Shown here: piece after piece, positions 34,959 through 45,300 of the stretch
Layout: the number at the start of each line of letters is the position of its first letter
Numbering within the stretch: the first letter of the stretch is position 1
Source of the DNA: CBDAQA01 sp965247815
GTDB lineage: Bacteria > Planctomycetota > Phycisphaerae > Tepidisphaerales > Tepidisphaeraceae
Direction: 5' to 3'
Assembly: GCA_965247815.1 (NCBI GenBank)
Contig: CBDFHW010000006.1
Location: forward strand, 62,001 to 126,000
DNA: 64,000 bases
The notes under the pieces: model-generated
What the model was told of the DNA's origin: nothing
What the model saw: only the letters and a program-made list of their open reading frames with translations
The model's database searches: none
Position numbers and translations under genes: made by a program

Positions 34959-36158
34959 ATGATTCCACAACCACCACCGGGGCAGGGACCGATCGATCCA
35001 CGCGGGGCGTTCAGCCCACCACCGCCTCCGGGTGGTGCGGGGCTGGCACCGGGCACGGGGGCGTCGATGCCGCCGGGGTTCATGCCGCCGCCGCCGGGCA
35101 TGATGCAGCCGCCGATGGGATTCGGTCCTCCCGGTGGGTTCCCGCCCCCGGGGTGGATGCCGCCGCCACCGCCGAAGAAAGGCGGCATCGGCCGCGCGCT
35201 GCTGACGACGTTTGCCACGACGCTGTTCGGGATCTCGTTGCTGTTGAATCTATATCTGCTTCTGTTCAGCGGTTTGATGTCCGACCGGTCGTCGAAGGAA
35301 ACAACGCTTCACGCGGGCAACCCGAAGCAAGTGATCGCGGTGGTGCCGATCGTGAACAACATGATCCTGCACGCCCAGGTCGAACAGCTGGACAAGATGC
35401 TCAAAGAGGTCGAGGCCGACGACAACGTGAAGGCGTTGGTGCTGCGGATCGACACCCCCGGCGGTGAGGTGACCGCATCGGACGAGATGTATCACCGCAT
35501 TCTGCAATACAAGATTTCCAAACCGGGCATTCCGGTGTACGTGTCGATGGGCGGGTTGGCGACCAGCGGCGGGTACTACGCCGCCTGCGCCGCCGATTAT
35601 CTGGTGGCCGAACCGACCACGCTGACGGCCAACATCGGCGTGCTCGCCGGGGGCGTGAACCTTCACAAGCTGGCCGACAAGTACGGCGTCGAGGACCGCA
35701 CGATGCACTCGACCGGGGCGGACTTTAAGACGGCCGGTTCCTGGCTGAAACCTCCGACCGAAGAGGACAATCAGTACCTCCAGGGGTTGATCGACTCGAT
35801 GGCCAAGCAGTTTCACAGCGTCGTTCAGACCGGCCGGCAGGGGAAATTGAAAGGGCCGATCGAGCGGATCTTCAACGCCCAGGCGTACGACGTCACCAAC
35901 GCGTTGGCGATGGGGCTCGTCGACAAACAGGGGTATCTCGAAGACGCGTGTAAGCTGGCCGCGGACAAGGCCGGGTTGACCGACCCGACGATCGTGAAAT
36001 ATGAGGAACCGTCGCCGCTGCTGGCATTCCTGCAAGCGCGTTCGAGTGTGCCAGGCCCGCAGGCGTCGGGCGACCTGAAGATCAACGGCGTGCCGGTCGA
36101 GATGCCGCAGTTGCAGCAACTGCTCGACCCGCGGCCGATGTATATGTACCGCCCGTGA
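34959..36158 (+). CDS. sppA: SppA-like S49 signal peptide peptidase with Pro/Gly-rich N-terminus
   Basis: 399 aa. Residues 1-75 are almost entirely Pro, Gly and Met (MPPGFMPPPPGMMQPPMG), presumably a disordered cytoplasmic tail. One transmembrane helix follows (LLTTFATTLFGISLLLNLYLLLF). The protease domain has the conserved RIDTPGGEVTASDEMY block, the nucleophile Ser in GLATSGGYYAACAAD and a likely catalytic Lys in STGADFKTAGSW. It is single-domain, like the Bacillus enzyme, and should cleave membrane or leftover signal peptides outside the membrane. The proline-rich tail is unusual for SppA. Confidence 0.88.
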   Translation: MIPQPPPGQGPIDPRGAFSPPPPPGGAGLAPGTGASMPPGFMPPPPGMMQPPMGFGPPGGFPPPGWMPPPPPKKGGIGRALLTTFATTLFGISLLLNLYLLLFSGLMSDRSSKETTLHAGNPKQVIAVVPIVNNMILHAQVEQLDKMLKEVEADDNVKALVLRIDTPGGEVTASDEMYHRILQYKISKPGIPVYVSMGGLATSGGYYAACAADYLVAEPTTLTANIGVLAGGVNLHKLADKYGVEDRTMHSTGADFKTAGSWLKPPTEEDNQYLQGLIDSMAKQFHSVVQTGRQGKLKGPIERIFNAQAYDVTNALAMGLVDKQGYLEDACKLAADKAGLTDPTIVKYEEPSPLLAFLQARSSVPGPQASGDLKINGVPVEMPQLQQLLDPRPMYMYRP

Positions 36159-36425
36159 GCGGACCCGACCCCCGCCTTGCAACGTTTGGTTATGATGCCG
36201 TCGGCCGGCGAATGGGTCGACACGAACGGCCCGAGGTTAAGCTTCATGAGTAAATGGATTCCGATTCAGTTCCGCGCGTTTTTCAAAAGCCCTCGAATCT
36301 TTGTAGCCCCGTCCAGGGAGGGCGGGGATCGAGCGGCCAACTGCGCGACGACCGGGTCGGTCCGCGGCCTTCCGGCCACGGCTATCAAAGAGTTTTCCGC
36401 ACGATTTTCCGGCTTTGCAGACGCG

Positions 36426-38069
36426 GTGCGTATCAAAGGATGTTTTCTGTTGGCCGCGATTTTGACGACACCCGCGTTCGGACAGACGCGAATCGGACCG
36501 GACGCGCCGGCGCCTTTGACTGTGCCGACGACCGCGCCGGTCGCGAAACTGTTCCGCAGCCGGCTCGCGGGCATCGAACTGCTCCCCCCCGCCGGCGGGC
36601 GAATGATTCGCCAACTCGACACCGGGGAGATCGTCCGGTTCGTCTACGCCGACCGCAGCTGGGACGTCCGCGTGAAACCGGTCCCGTTGCACATCGCCTT
36701 GTCACTGGACGGACTGCTCGACCTGACGGCCAAGCAGTTGGTGGACTCGAATCCGTCGACCGAGATCGTCTCTAAAACTTCGCCGCGGAAAGACCTCGGC
36801 ATTATTGAAGCCCGGTACAACGCCGGGGCCGACCGACTGTTCGCGCAGCAGGCGTTATTCCGGGAGGACGACCAGAGCTATTTCCTGGTGCAGATGGGAT
36901 CGCCGACCGGGAAGGCGAAAAACGCCCCCGCGGATCCCGCCGACCCGCAGGAGACCGTGGCCCGGGCGGCCTTTGCGAACATGACCGGCACCGTGAAACT
37001 GCTCGACCGCAGGCTGCTTACGCTTGAACAGGAGATGCGCCAGAAGAACACGCGGGCGCTCTGGTTGCTTCTGGACCAGAAGAGGGTCTTGAAAAGCCTG
37101 ATCCCGGTCCACTTCATGCGGATCGTCCGCGACGGGAAAGACGTCGGTTTCGTGCAGATCAATGAACGGGAGGCCGCGCACGGTTCCCGGCCCGGGGTAG
37201 AGGTCATTGTCCGGTCACGGGTGACCCGGGTGCCGGACGAAACCCTGGCAGTAAAACCCGACGCGGCCCCCGCGGTGCCCGGATCGACCGGCGTGGTGGT
37301 TCCGACCGTGACGCAGCAACCGACGGCAGCCGCGACCAGCCAGCCTTCGGACATGTTCACGTTTTCGAATTTCTATTTCTCTTTCGACCGCGAGCCGGGT
37401 TTCGCCACGTCGCACGAAGATTGGGAAACGCTGACCCAGGCCGACCAGAACAAGGCCGGGCAGGTCCGCGAGCGCGGGAATGCGGACCTTTCGGTCCGCC
37501 TGTCGCTGGACCGCACGAAGCTCAGTCTGAGCCTCAGGCAGCCGACCACAACCGACACCGCTGTGGATCACCGGGAACCGCCGGTGAAAAGGCAGGACAA
37601 GTTCGTGCTCAGCGTGTCGCAGGACGTTAAAAATCGACGGGCCGCGACACTCAGCAAAAAACTGGTCTGGTTCTACATCCCGCAGGGGCTTCGGCAATTG
37701 CTTCCACGGCTGCTGCCGTTGGACGAACCCGGGCAATATATGTTCGCCGCTTACAGCAGCGAGCAACGCGAGGTGATGGCCCGGTACGTCGACGTGGGAT
37801 TGCCGACCGACACGGTCCTCGACGGGGTCACCGTGCACGCGATTCCAGTGACCGACCGCGTCGGCATCGACGGCAACCCTACCATCCACTACATGACCGT
37901 CCGCGGTGAATGGCTCGGCAGCGTAAGCGACGAGGGCCGGTTCCTCGTGCTCCCCGCGGCCGAAAAAGACCTGCAGGCGTATTGGCCCGGATTCGTCAAA
38001 AGCGAGGAACCCCCGCTGCCGGTCGATTCCGGCGCGGTCCTGCAGCCCGAGGGCGTGGAAGGTCGATAG
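36426..38069 (+). CDS. Secreted protein of unknown function
   Basis: 547 aa from a GTG at 36426, chosen because it gives the clean signal peptide VRIKGCFLLAAILTTPAFGQ. The frame is open to 36177 (ATG at 36246) but that part looks non-coding. The mature protein is beta-rich with no recognised domain. Segments include LAGIELLPPAGGRMIRQLD, LALSLDGLLDLTAKQLVD-like helices and the motif FSNFYFSFDREPGFATSHEDW. A Pro/Thr/Ala linker lies near residue 290. It sits 11 bp upstream of the next gene and is probably cotranscribed with it and the two-component system. Confidence 0.7.
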   Translation: MRIKGCFLLAAILTTPAFGQTRIGPDAPAPLTVPTTAPVAKLFRSRLAGIELLPPAGGRMIRQLDTGEIVRFVYADRSWDVRVKPVPLHIALSLDGLLDLTAKQLVDSNPSTEIVSKTSPRKDLGIIEARYNAGADRLFAQQALFREDDQSYFLVQMGSPTGKAKNAPADPADPQETVARAAFANMTGTVKLLDRRLLTLEQEMRQKNTRALWLLLDQKRVLKSLIPVHFMRIVRDGKDVGFVQINEREAAHGSRPGVEVIVRSRVTRVPDETLAVKPDAAPAVPGSTGVVVPTVTQQPTAAATSQPSDMFTFSNFYFSFDREPGFATSHEDWETLTQADQNKAGQVRERGNADLSVRLSLDRTKLSLSLRQPTTTDTAVDHREPPVKRQDKFVLSVSQDVKNRRAATLSKKLVWFYIPQGLRQLLPRLLPLDEPGQYMFAAYSSEQREVMARYVDVGLPTDTVLDGVTVHAIPVTDRVGIDGNPTIHYMTVRGEWLGSVSDEGRFLVLPAAEKDLQAYWPGFVKSEEPPLPVDSGAVLQPEGVEGR

Positions 38070-38080
38070 AGCTAATTGAT

Positions 38081-38794
38081 ATGTTGCGCTCGATTTCCAA
38101 ACTCGTTTCGCTGTCGGTGCTGATCACGATCGGGCTGATCGGGATCGTTTATTATCGGGACCACACCGAAGAAGCCCGGCACGTGGCCGAACTCCAGAGC
38201 GAGAACTTTCAGCTGCAAATGGTGGTCGAACGGCTGACCGGCGAACGGCGGGTCGCCGAGCTGCTCGTGACCGACCAGCGCACGGTCAACGGCGTGGTCA
38301 ACACGACGTTGCTGTTCCAGGAGTACGCCCGCAACGGCGCGATGCTGCCGCCCAAGTCTTTTACGATCATCGGGAACGAAGCGCACCTGAACGCGATGGT
38401 GATCAAGTTCGACCACGATTTCGTCAAACAGGACGACCCGCTGCGGGGCCACAGCATCGCGCTATTCACACGGATTTATGGCAATCACCAGAGCCCCGAC
38501 AGCGGGCCGTCGATCGACACGCCGGGCCAGATCCCGGGTTTTTACCAGGGGGTCGACCCGCAGGTCGGGTCGTTCGAGCTGGACCTGTGGAAGAACTTCT
38601 GGCGGCTCGCCGACGACGCGAACTATCGGCGTGAAAAAGGGGTCCGGGTCCCCAGTGGTGAAGGCCCGTGGTGGCCCTGCGTGCCCGAAAAACTGTACAC
38701 AGTGACGCTGGAATCCGACGGCGGCCTGAATGTTACATCCGAACCGGTGAAGGGGATCTATCTTGAAGCGCTTCGAAAGAAGACGGCCGGATGA
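38081..38794 (+). CDS. Membrane-anchored coiled-coil protein, unknown function
   Basis: 237 aa from the ATG at 38081. An N-terminal helix (LVSLSVLITIGLIGIVYY) anchors it. A predicted coiled coil follows (HTEEARHVAELQSENFQLQ..VERLTGERR), then a globular extracytoplasmic domain with FYQGVDPQVGSFELDLWKNFW. It overlaps the histidine kinase start by ATGA, implying translational coupling, so it may be an accessory or signal-sensing partner of that kinase. Family not recognised. Confidence 0.75.
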   Translation: MLRSISKLVSLSVLITIGLIGIVYYRDHTEEARHVAELQSENFQLQMVVERLTGERRVAELLVTDQRTVNGVVNTTLLFQEYARNGAMLPPKSFTIIGNEAHLNAMVIKFDHDFVKQDDPLRGHSIALFTRIYGNHQSPDSGPSIDTPGQIPGFYQGVDPQVGSFELDLWKNFWRLADDANYRREKGVRVPSGEGPWWPCVPEKLYTVTLESDGGLNVTSEPVKGIYLEALRKKTAG

Positions 38795-39978
38795 CGGTGC
38801 TCGATCCCAACAACCCCGCTGTACCCGCGGTCAGACCTGAAACAACAGTCTCACCGTATTCCACACCGCCCGTGCTGGGCACATTTTTTACACCCCCCCA
38901 GGGGCCGATCACGCTGCGGCGATTTTTGTTCGGCCTGTTCGCCGGGCTGATTGTGCTGGGTGCGGTCACCGCACTGGACCTGATCACCGGGCCGCGGATT
39001 TATCTGGGGCCGGTCTATTTGTTCGCAATCGTCGTAGCCGCCTGGTTCGGCGGGCGCTGGGCCGGTCACCTCATTAACTGCATCACGACGGCCGTCTGGA
39101 TGTGGACGGTCGTGCTGCAGGCGCCGAACTTCATTGCCCAGCCGCTGAACGTTTTCGATTCGGCTCGGAACGTGCTCATTCGGCTGGTTTTTTTCGGGAT
39201 TATCACCGAAATCCTGGTCATGCTGCACGGCATCGAGCGGCGTCTGGAACAGGTGGTCGAGGACCGGACGGCGTCGCTCCGACAGGAAGTTCTCGAACGC
39301 CAGCGTGCCGAAGCAAGCCTGCGGGCGCTCGCGGCCCAGTTGTCCGCCGCCGAAGACGTCGAACGACGTCGGATCGCCTACGACATCCATGACGCCCTGA
39401 GCCAGATGCTCGGGCTCGTCAAGTTGAACCTCGAAACGACCGTCGCCGAAACAGCAATAGATAGTCGGCAATATACCCGGCTCAACGACGTTGTAAGAAT
39501 CGTCGACGACCTGATTCGCCAGACACGTGAGCTGACGTTCGAGCTTCACCCGTCGATGCTGGACCATTTTGGCCTCGTGCCCACTCTGGAACAGTTCGCA
39601 GAGGACTACGGCCGGCAGGTGTCGGCAGAGATCTCGGTCAACGAGGTGGGGCACGGCGTTAAAATCCGTTCCGACCTGTCGAGTTACCTTTTCCGGGCGG
39701 TAAAAGAAGTGCTCAGCAATTCGGTCCGTCACGGGAACGCGAGCCAGATCGTAGTGAATTTTCACTGGAGCCACGAAGGCCTTCGGGTCGTGGTCGACGA
39801 CGACGGCTCCGGATTCGATCCGGAAACTGCCCTGCTGCCGCAGGCTCGGCGGGGTCTGGGGTTGGCCGGCATTGCAGAGCGTCTGACTTCGCTGGGTGGT
39901 AAACTCCGGCTGGAATCTCAGCCGGGAACGGGGACCCGGGTCATAATGGAAGTTCCACTGGAAACGGATCAAGGTTAA
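38791..39978 (+). CDS. Sensor histidine kinase, NarL/DesK-type (HisKA_3)
   Basis: 395 aa. The N-terminal 45 residues are polar. About four transmembrane helices follow (FLFGLFAGLIVLGAVTALDL, YLFAIVVAAWFGGRWAG, FFGIITEILVML), then a coiled coil and the HisKA_3 phosphoacceptor block ERRRIAYDIHDALSQMLGLV with His200. The HATPase_c domain has the N-box EVLSNSVRHGNA and G-boxes DDDGSGFD and GLGLAGIAERL. The small membrane part resembles a MASE-like integral sensor. It is coupled to the gene upstream and to the response regulator 76 bp downstream. Confidence 0.94.
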   Translation: MTVLDPNNPAVPAVRPETTVSPYSTPPVLGTFFTPPQGPITLRRFLFGLFAGLIVLGAVTALDLITGPRIYLGPVYLFAIVVAAWFGGRWAGHLINCITTAVWMWTVVLQAPNFIAQPLNVFDSARNVLIRLVFFGIITEILVMLHGIERRLEQVVEDRTASLRQEVLERQRAEASLRALAAQLSAAEDVERRRIAYDIHDALSQMLGLVKLNLETTVAETAIDSRQYTRLNDVVRIVDDLIRQTRELTFELHPSMLDHFGLVPTLEQFAEDYGRQVSAEISVNEVGHGVKIRSDLSSYLFRAVKEVLSNSVRHGNASQIVVNFHWSHEGLRVVVDDDGSGFDPETALLPQARRGLGLAGIAERLTSLGGKLRLESQPGTGTRVIMEVPLETDQG

Positions 39979-40054
39979 CGTGCCACGGGCAGCTTTTGCG
40001 TAATATTGACGTTCCAGGGGCGGGGACACGGTTTTTGTTGAAACGGTAAACAAG

Positions 40055-40708
40055 ATGGCATTGGAAGTTTTTATTGCAGAGGATCACACCTTGGTTCGGT
40101 CCGGAATTCGTGCCCTTCTCGATTCTGCCCCCGACTTAAAAGTGGTAGGCGAGGCCGAGAACGGCCGCCAGGCCGTCGAACGCGTTCGTGAGCTTCGGCC
40201 CGACCTGGTGTTGATGGACGTGGCCATGCCCGAACTGAACGGCATCGACGCCGCCCGTCAGTTGATCGCGGAAAATGCCGGCACCAAAGTGGTCATGCTT
40301 TCGATGCACGAAGACCGGCACTACGTGTTCGAATCGCTAAAAGCCGGGGCAACGGGATATGTGCTGAAATCGGCCGCGTTTCAGGATCTGATTTCCGCTA
40401 TTTCAACGGTCATGTCGGGGAAAAACTACATCAGCCCCGCGTTGTCGGACACGGTCATGAACGACTACATCCGCCGCGCGCAGGGCGACGAAAAAGACAC
40501 CGAGCTCGGCAGACTGTCGGGTCGTGAGCGGGAAGTCTTGCAGCTGATCGCCGAAGGAAAAAGCAGTGCTGAAGTGGCCGAAGTGCTGCACATTAGCGTT
40601 CGCACGGTTGATACTCACCGGCACAACATCATGAACAAGCTCGAGATTCATTCGATCGCCGGGCTTACCAAGTTTGCCATCCGCCACGGCCTCTGCGTTT
40701 TGACTTAG
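40055..40708 (+). CDS. NarL/FixJ-family response regulator
   Basis: 217 aa. Receiver domain with acidic pair ED near residue 7, phosphoacceptor Asp55 in LVLMDVAMPEL and Lys in GYVLKSA. The C-terminal LuxR-type HTH is LSGREREVLQLIAEGKSSAEVAEVLHISVRTVDTHRHNIMNKL. It is the cognate partner of the preceding kinase. Target genes unknown. Confidence 0.96.
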   Translation: MALEVFIAEDHTLVRSGIRALLDSAPDLKVVGEAENGRQAVERVRELRPDLVLMDVAMPELNGIDAARQLIAENAGTKVVMLSMHEDRHYVFESLKAGATGYVLKSAAFQDLISAISTVMSGKNYISPALSDTVMNDYIRRAQGDEKDTELGRLSGREREVLQLIAEGKSSAEVAEVLHISVRTVDTHRHNIMNKLEIHSIAGLTKFAIRHGLCVLT

Positions 40709-40914
40709 GAATTCTCTCTTCGTTTCAATCAATCTCTAGGACTTGACTTGCATCTCGTTGATACGCACTTGTACCGACACATTGCGTACGTTTCAGCATG
40801 CGCTAATCACGTAGATCTCCGAATAACGATCGGCTCTTTCACGGGGTACTGTTATTCACAGCGTTGCACTGCAAAGCAGCGACTCTACCCGTTGTTCATT
40901 CCGTCGTGAAGCCG

Positions 40915-42354
40915 ATGTTCAGTAAAGCTGAAGACAAGCCCACGAGCGTCGCGGCCACACCGTGGCTGTTCGAGCGCAGTTTGACCCTGCCCGACGAATC
41001 GGTCGACAGCGACCTGGTACGACTAGCCTCTGTTTCGTTCGCCGCGTCTGCCACTTATGCCGTGTCGGCGGGGCATCCGGTTTTTCCCGACGCTGGTCCC
41101 GAAGCCGATCTAACAAGATTTAAAACGGATACCGTCTACGCGGCGTTCACGATCGGCAGCCGGCCAATCCGCGTGCGATCCGAATGGGTGTCGGACAGCC
41201 CCCGTCAAGCTCGCGTGTTCGTTCGCGCGTCGGCCGGGAAAATGACCCGGGTCCGTGAGCAGGCGGTTCAGTTCGTCGGCGGCCGGGCGATTATTGACCT
41301 GCCCGTGCTCGGCTTGGCGACGCAAGTCGTCGGTACGCTCGACGAAGAGTGGCTGTGGGAAGTACGGGCCCAGGGCGAACCGTTCACCCCCGTGCAACAC
41401 TCGAACTTTCTGAAGGCCAACGGCTTGGTCCCGGTCCGCCTCTATTTCGTCGCGGGCAAGCCGGTCCGGTCAGCCCGGCATGAATCGTATTACCACGTCG
41501 CCTGCGCGATTCCCGGCGCGGCGACTGCCGTAGAAGCCGAACGCACCGTCTGGGCCCACTTCACGGGGCACCGCCAGGGCCGGCCCGTGGTCAACGCCCG
41601 CGGTCAACGGTTGGGCTTCTGGCGCGACCGCAGCGTGGGGCACGGCAACAACGATTACATCGGCCGCAAGGCGTTTGAACTGGTCACCGAAACCGACGGC
41701 AGCTGCCGCAGCTGGGCCGAGCTTTTTCGCGAGGCGCTCGCCGTCCATGGCATCGACTCGGTCATCCGAGTCGTGCGTCCCAGAGCCAGCGCGGTGCATC
41801 CGAAGCTGGGGCTGCCCACGTTCAACGTTCCTACCGTCGGCGGCGGGTCTTCGATCATTCGAACGGTGGGCGTGCTGGTCAAACCGTTCAAGTGGAAGCC
41901 GGCCGGCGAGCGTTCGCCGTTCCGGTTCGACCGCACTCAGTATGTCGTCAACAACGCGCGGTTTGCCTGGAAGCTGAACAACGTCGTTGACCCCGACGCA
42001 ATTCGGTGGCCCGATGCCGACCTGCACGACATGACCCGCTCGAGCCACGACTCGCGCGAGGCCCGCGGCCTGTTCGGCAACCACGCCGTAGTGGTCGTGC
42101 AACGGGACGGCCAAGAATTTTGGTACGACCCGAGTTTCGGGTTCGGCCCCCACCCGAGCCTCCTCGAGTACGAAAACGAACTTTTCGGCCGCGGTGAGGA
42201 AAACCCCGGCGGGCTGTTCTCCATCGTCGGCTGGAAGAAGGAGACGCACGTCAACCCCGTCACCGGCCTGACCGAAGAACGCAACGGCGGCATCCTTCTC
42301 GGCGCAGCCCCCGCGCCCGCCGGCCCGATCCTCGAAGCGGTCGACCCGGACTGA
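40915..42354 (+). CDS. Putative transglutaminase-like (Cys-His-Asp) protein
   Basis: 479 aa from the ATG at 40915; a TTG at 40864 is also open. No signal peptide is evident. A beta-rich N-terminal half precedes a segment GSCRSWAELFREALAVHGI (Cys264), then GNHAVVVVQRDGQEFWYDPSFG (His390, Asp405). The order and spacing C...H...D, with the hydrophobic strand after His and the WYDPS turn, match the core of transglutaminase-like cysteine proteases. It could be a peptidase, amidase or a non-catalytic relative. No family name can be assigned with confidence. Confidence 0.65.
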   Translation: MFSKAEDKPTSVAATPWLFERSLTLPDESVDSDLVRLASVSFAASATYAVSAGHPVFPDAGPEADLTRFKTDTVYAAFTIGSRPIRVRSEWVSDSPRQARVFVRASAGKMTRVREQAVQFVGGRAIIDLPVLGLATQVVGTLDEEWLWEVRAQGEPFTPVQHSNFLKANGLVPVRLYFVAGKPVRSARHESYYHVACAIPGAATAVEAERTVWAHFTGHRQGRPVVNARGQRLGFWRDRSVGHGNNDYIGRKAFELVTETDGSCRSWAELFREALAVHGIDSVIRVVRPRASAVHPKLGLPTFNVPTVGGGSSIIRTVGVLVKPFKWKPAGERSPFRFDRTQYVVNNARFAWKLNNVVDPDAIRWPDADLHDMTRSSHDSREARGLFGNHAVVVVQRDGQEFWYDPSFGFGPHPSLLEYENELFGRGEENPGGLFSIVGWKKETHVNPVTGLTEERNGGILLGAAPAPAGPILEAVDPD

Positions 42355-42383
42355 CCGCTCTCGCTTCGTAACCCTTCATTGCT

Positions 42384-45300
42384 TTAACCAGCCGAAACGC
42401 CCCACCGACGCCGTCGACCGAGCATTGCTGCGCCGATGCAGAGAACCCCCAGCGAGGCCGGTTCCGGCACCGCCGCCGACCCGGCAATCTGTGAGGTGCT
42501 TCCAGCGATCAGCGCCGCGCTCAGGGCGTTTCCCTGGGTGTTGAACGCGTTGTCGATCAGCGTGTAATCCGACCCGTCGATTTTGGTGTCGTAATTAAAA
42601 TCCCCGTTTAACCACCCGGTCAGCCCAGTGCCGAAGGCGGCATCGATCTTGGTGTAGTCCGACCCGTCGACCCGGCCGTCGAGATTGGCGTCGCCATAGT
42701 AGGTGTATTTGACCAGCACGTCGGCCGGACCGGGGGCGATACCGTCGAACAGCTTTGCCGAGCCGTAGATCGCCGTGCCGGCCTGATTATTTTGAATGAC
42801 GCCCAGTGCGGTCAGGTGCCGGGTGTCGGACCCGGCCGCCGAGCTGGTCAGCGCCGTGCCGGTCCACGCCCCACTGGCGAAGCTCTGCTTCACCAGCCCG
42901 TTGATCGTCGTCAGGCTCGCCGACTGAATGTCCAGGTCGTTGTTGGTCAGATCGATCGCGCCACTGTCGACTAAGGTCGCGGCGACGATCAGTTGCCGGT
43001 TCGCCTGCGACGTCGCCTTGGTGATCGTAAGACTGGACGACGGCCCGACGACCACAGCCCCGAACCGGACCGCGTGGGCCCCGGTGCCCGGGACGTTCAG
43101 CGTCACCGCGCCATTGTCGGTCAGCGTCGGCGTTCCGGTCAGTCCGCCGTTGTCGGTGAAGGCCCCCCCGGCGTCGACGCTGATCGAAGCGGTCTGCAGC
43201 GACCCGGCCGACGTGACGGTCAACGACCCGCCGGTGACGTGGGTCGCGCCGGTGTACGACGTCGCGCCGCCGAACGTGACCGCGCCCGCGCCGTTGATTG
43301 TCACGTCGGGACCGCCCGACACGGACGACCCGAACGTCAACGCCGTCCCCGGCGCGGTCGTGACGAACAACCCCGACGGGATCAGCACCGGGGCGGCGAT
43401 CGTGTGACTTCCGGCCAGCACGTCGACCACGGCCGGCACCGATCCTCCGTCCAGCGTGACGGTCGCGCCCGCGGCGCTTCCGATCGTGTACGAGTGCGTG
43501 TTGTTGAACGTCGCCTCGGCGAACGTCACCGGGCTGGTCACCGCGATTGAAACCGCCGTCGCGGGAATCGTCAGAAAGCTCGCCACTTCCGCCGTCCCAG
43601 GTGCGTGCCCCGCCGACCAGACGCCGGCGGTCGCGAAGTTGGAGGTCGCCCCGCCTTGATACTGATTGAACGCCGGGCCCGAACCGATCGCGGTCGTGCC
43701 GAGCAGCACTTCGGCATTAAAACCGTCCCCGGCGGTGTGGGCGGTGATCGAATAATCGAGTTCTAAGATGAACGGCGTCGTCGGGATCGACCCCAGATTC
43801 AGCGTGTTGTCAGTAAAGAATGATTTCGCGGCAGCGGCGCTGTTGAACGTCTGGGTCGACAACGGTGTGCCGTTCTCGATAAAGCTGAACGTCGCGGTGT
43901 CGAACCCGTTGCCGGACACCTGCGCGTCCAGCAGCGACGCGACGACGATGTTTGCCGACGGCGTCAGCAGGGTCGGGTCGACCGTCACCGCGGCTTGCCC
44001 GGTGTACGTGGTCGGCGTGCCCGCGATGCCGGACTCGGCGGTCGCCCCGAACACCAGCAGCCCCAGCGCCGTGCTCGGCGTGCCGGTCCCCGAGAAATTA
44101 AAGTTCGATCGCGCGTGTGGCGCCTCGTCCAACGCAATGATCGCGTCTACCGTCAACGGTAACCCGATCGTCCGCGTGAAAGAATCGGGGCCGGCCACGG
44201 CATAACGATTCACGGCAGGACGCGCGACTGCGGCCGTCGACAGCGTCGTCGACGAAGCGACCACCGGCGCCTGCGCCACGGCCCGGGCGTTGCCGACCAG
44301 GCCCCCGCCGGGGGTCGTCGCCGACGACGAACCGTTTCCGGTTCCGATGCCCAGCGTGCTGGCGGTCGCGGTACCTGCGTTCGACGCGAAGTCAGAGCTG
44401 CCGCCGGCCGCGTTGGCTGTGACGTTCACGCTCCCGGTGCCCTGCGCCGACGCCGTCGCGTTACCGCCCTGACCGAACGGGTTGCCGTTGTTCGACCCGC
44501 CGTTGCCGCCGTACGCGGTCGCGTTGACACTCACCGGGGTGGTCCCCAGGACGCCGTTCCCGACGGCCCGGGCGACGGCGGTCCCGCCGTTACCGGCGAC
44601 CCCGAAGAACCCGTCACCGCCCGTGGTGACCACACTGCCCCCGCTGCCGCCGAACGCGGTACTGCTCGCATTCACGCTCGTCGCCGCCGCGCCGGTGTTG
44701 CCGGTCGTCGTGCTGACTGCCGCTCCGCCGTTGCCCCCGGCTGGTCCGTTGATCTCGGAATAGACCGACCCGCCGTCCCCGCCGCGGGCGGTTCCGCTGG
44801 CCGACAGGGACGTGTTATTGTTCGTGGCAGACGCCGTCAGTGAACTGGTTCCCGTGCCGCCCGCGCCCCCACCGGCCGACCCGCTTCCGGTGGTCGCCGG
44901 TGTTCCCGCCCCGCCGTCCCCGCCCGTCGCGGACGAGCTTGCCGAGACCGTCCCGAGACTGTTGGTAGTGTTCGATGTAACACCGGCCGGGCTGCCGTTC
45001 GCCGCAGTCCCGGAGTTGCCGGAAAGACCCCCGCCGTTGCCGGCCGTCGCCGAGTCCGACGTCGACAGGTCGGTCACGGACTTGGTCGTGGTAAGCGAAC
45101 TCGAGATCGACCCCGCCTGGCCGGGCGTCCCGCCGGCAGACGCGCTGCCGCCGTTGCCGGCCTTGCCCTGAACCGAAAGCGAGATGCTGCCGGTCGCCGG
45201 CGCGGTCGCGTCGACAGGGCTGCTCAACGACACCGTCGCGCCGGTGCCCCCGGTGCCTGTGGTGGTTGTCCCGCCGTTTCCACCGTTGGCGTTCAGCGTG

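Noticed and set aside
36177..36425. 83-codon N-terminal extension of the secreted protein
   Set aside because: It would bury the signal peptide at residue 84 and reads like non-coding DNA; the GTG at 36426 gives a normal export signal.
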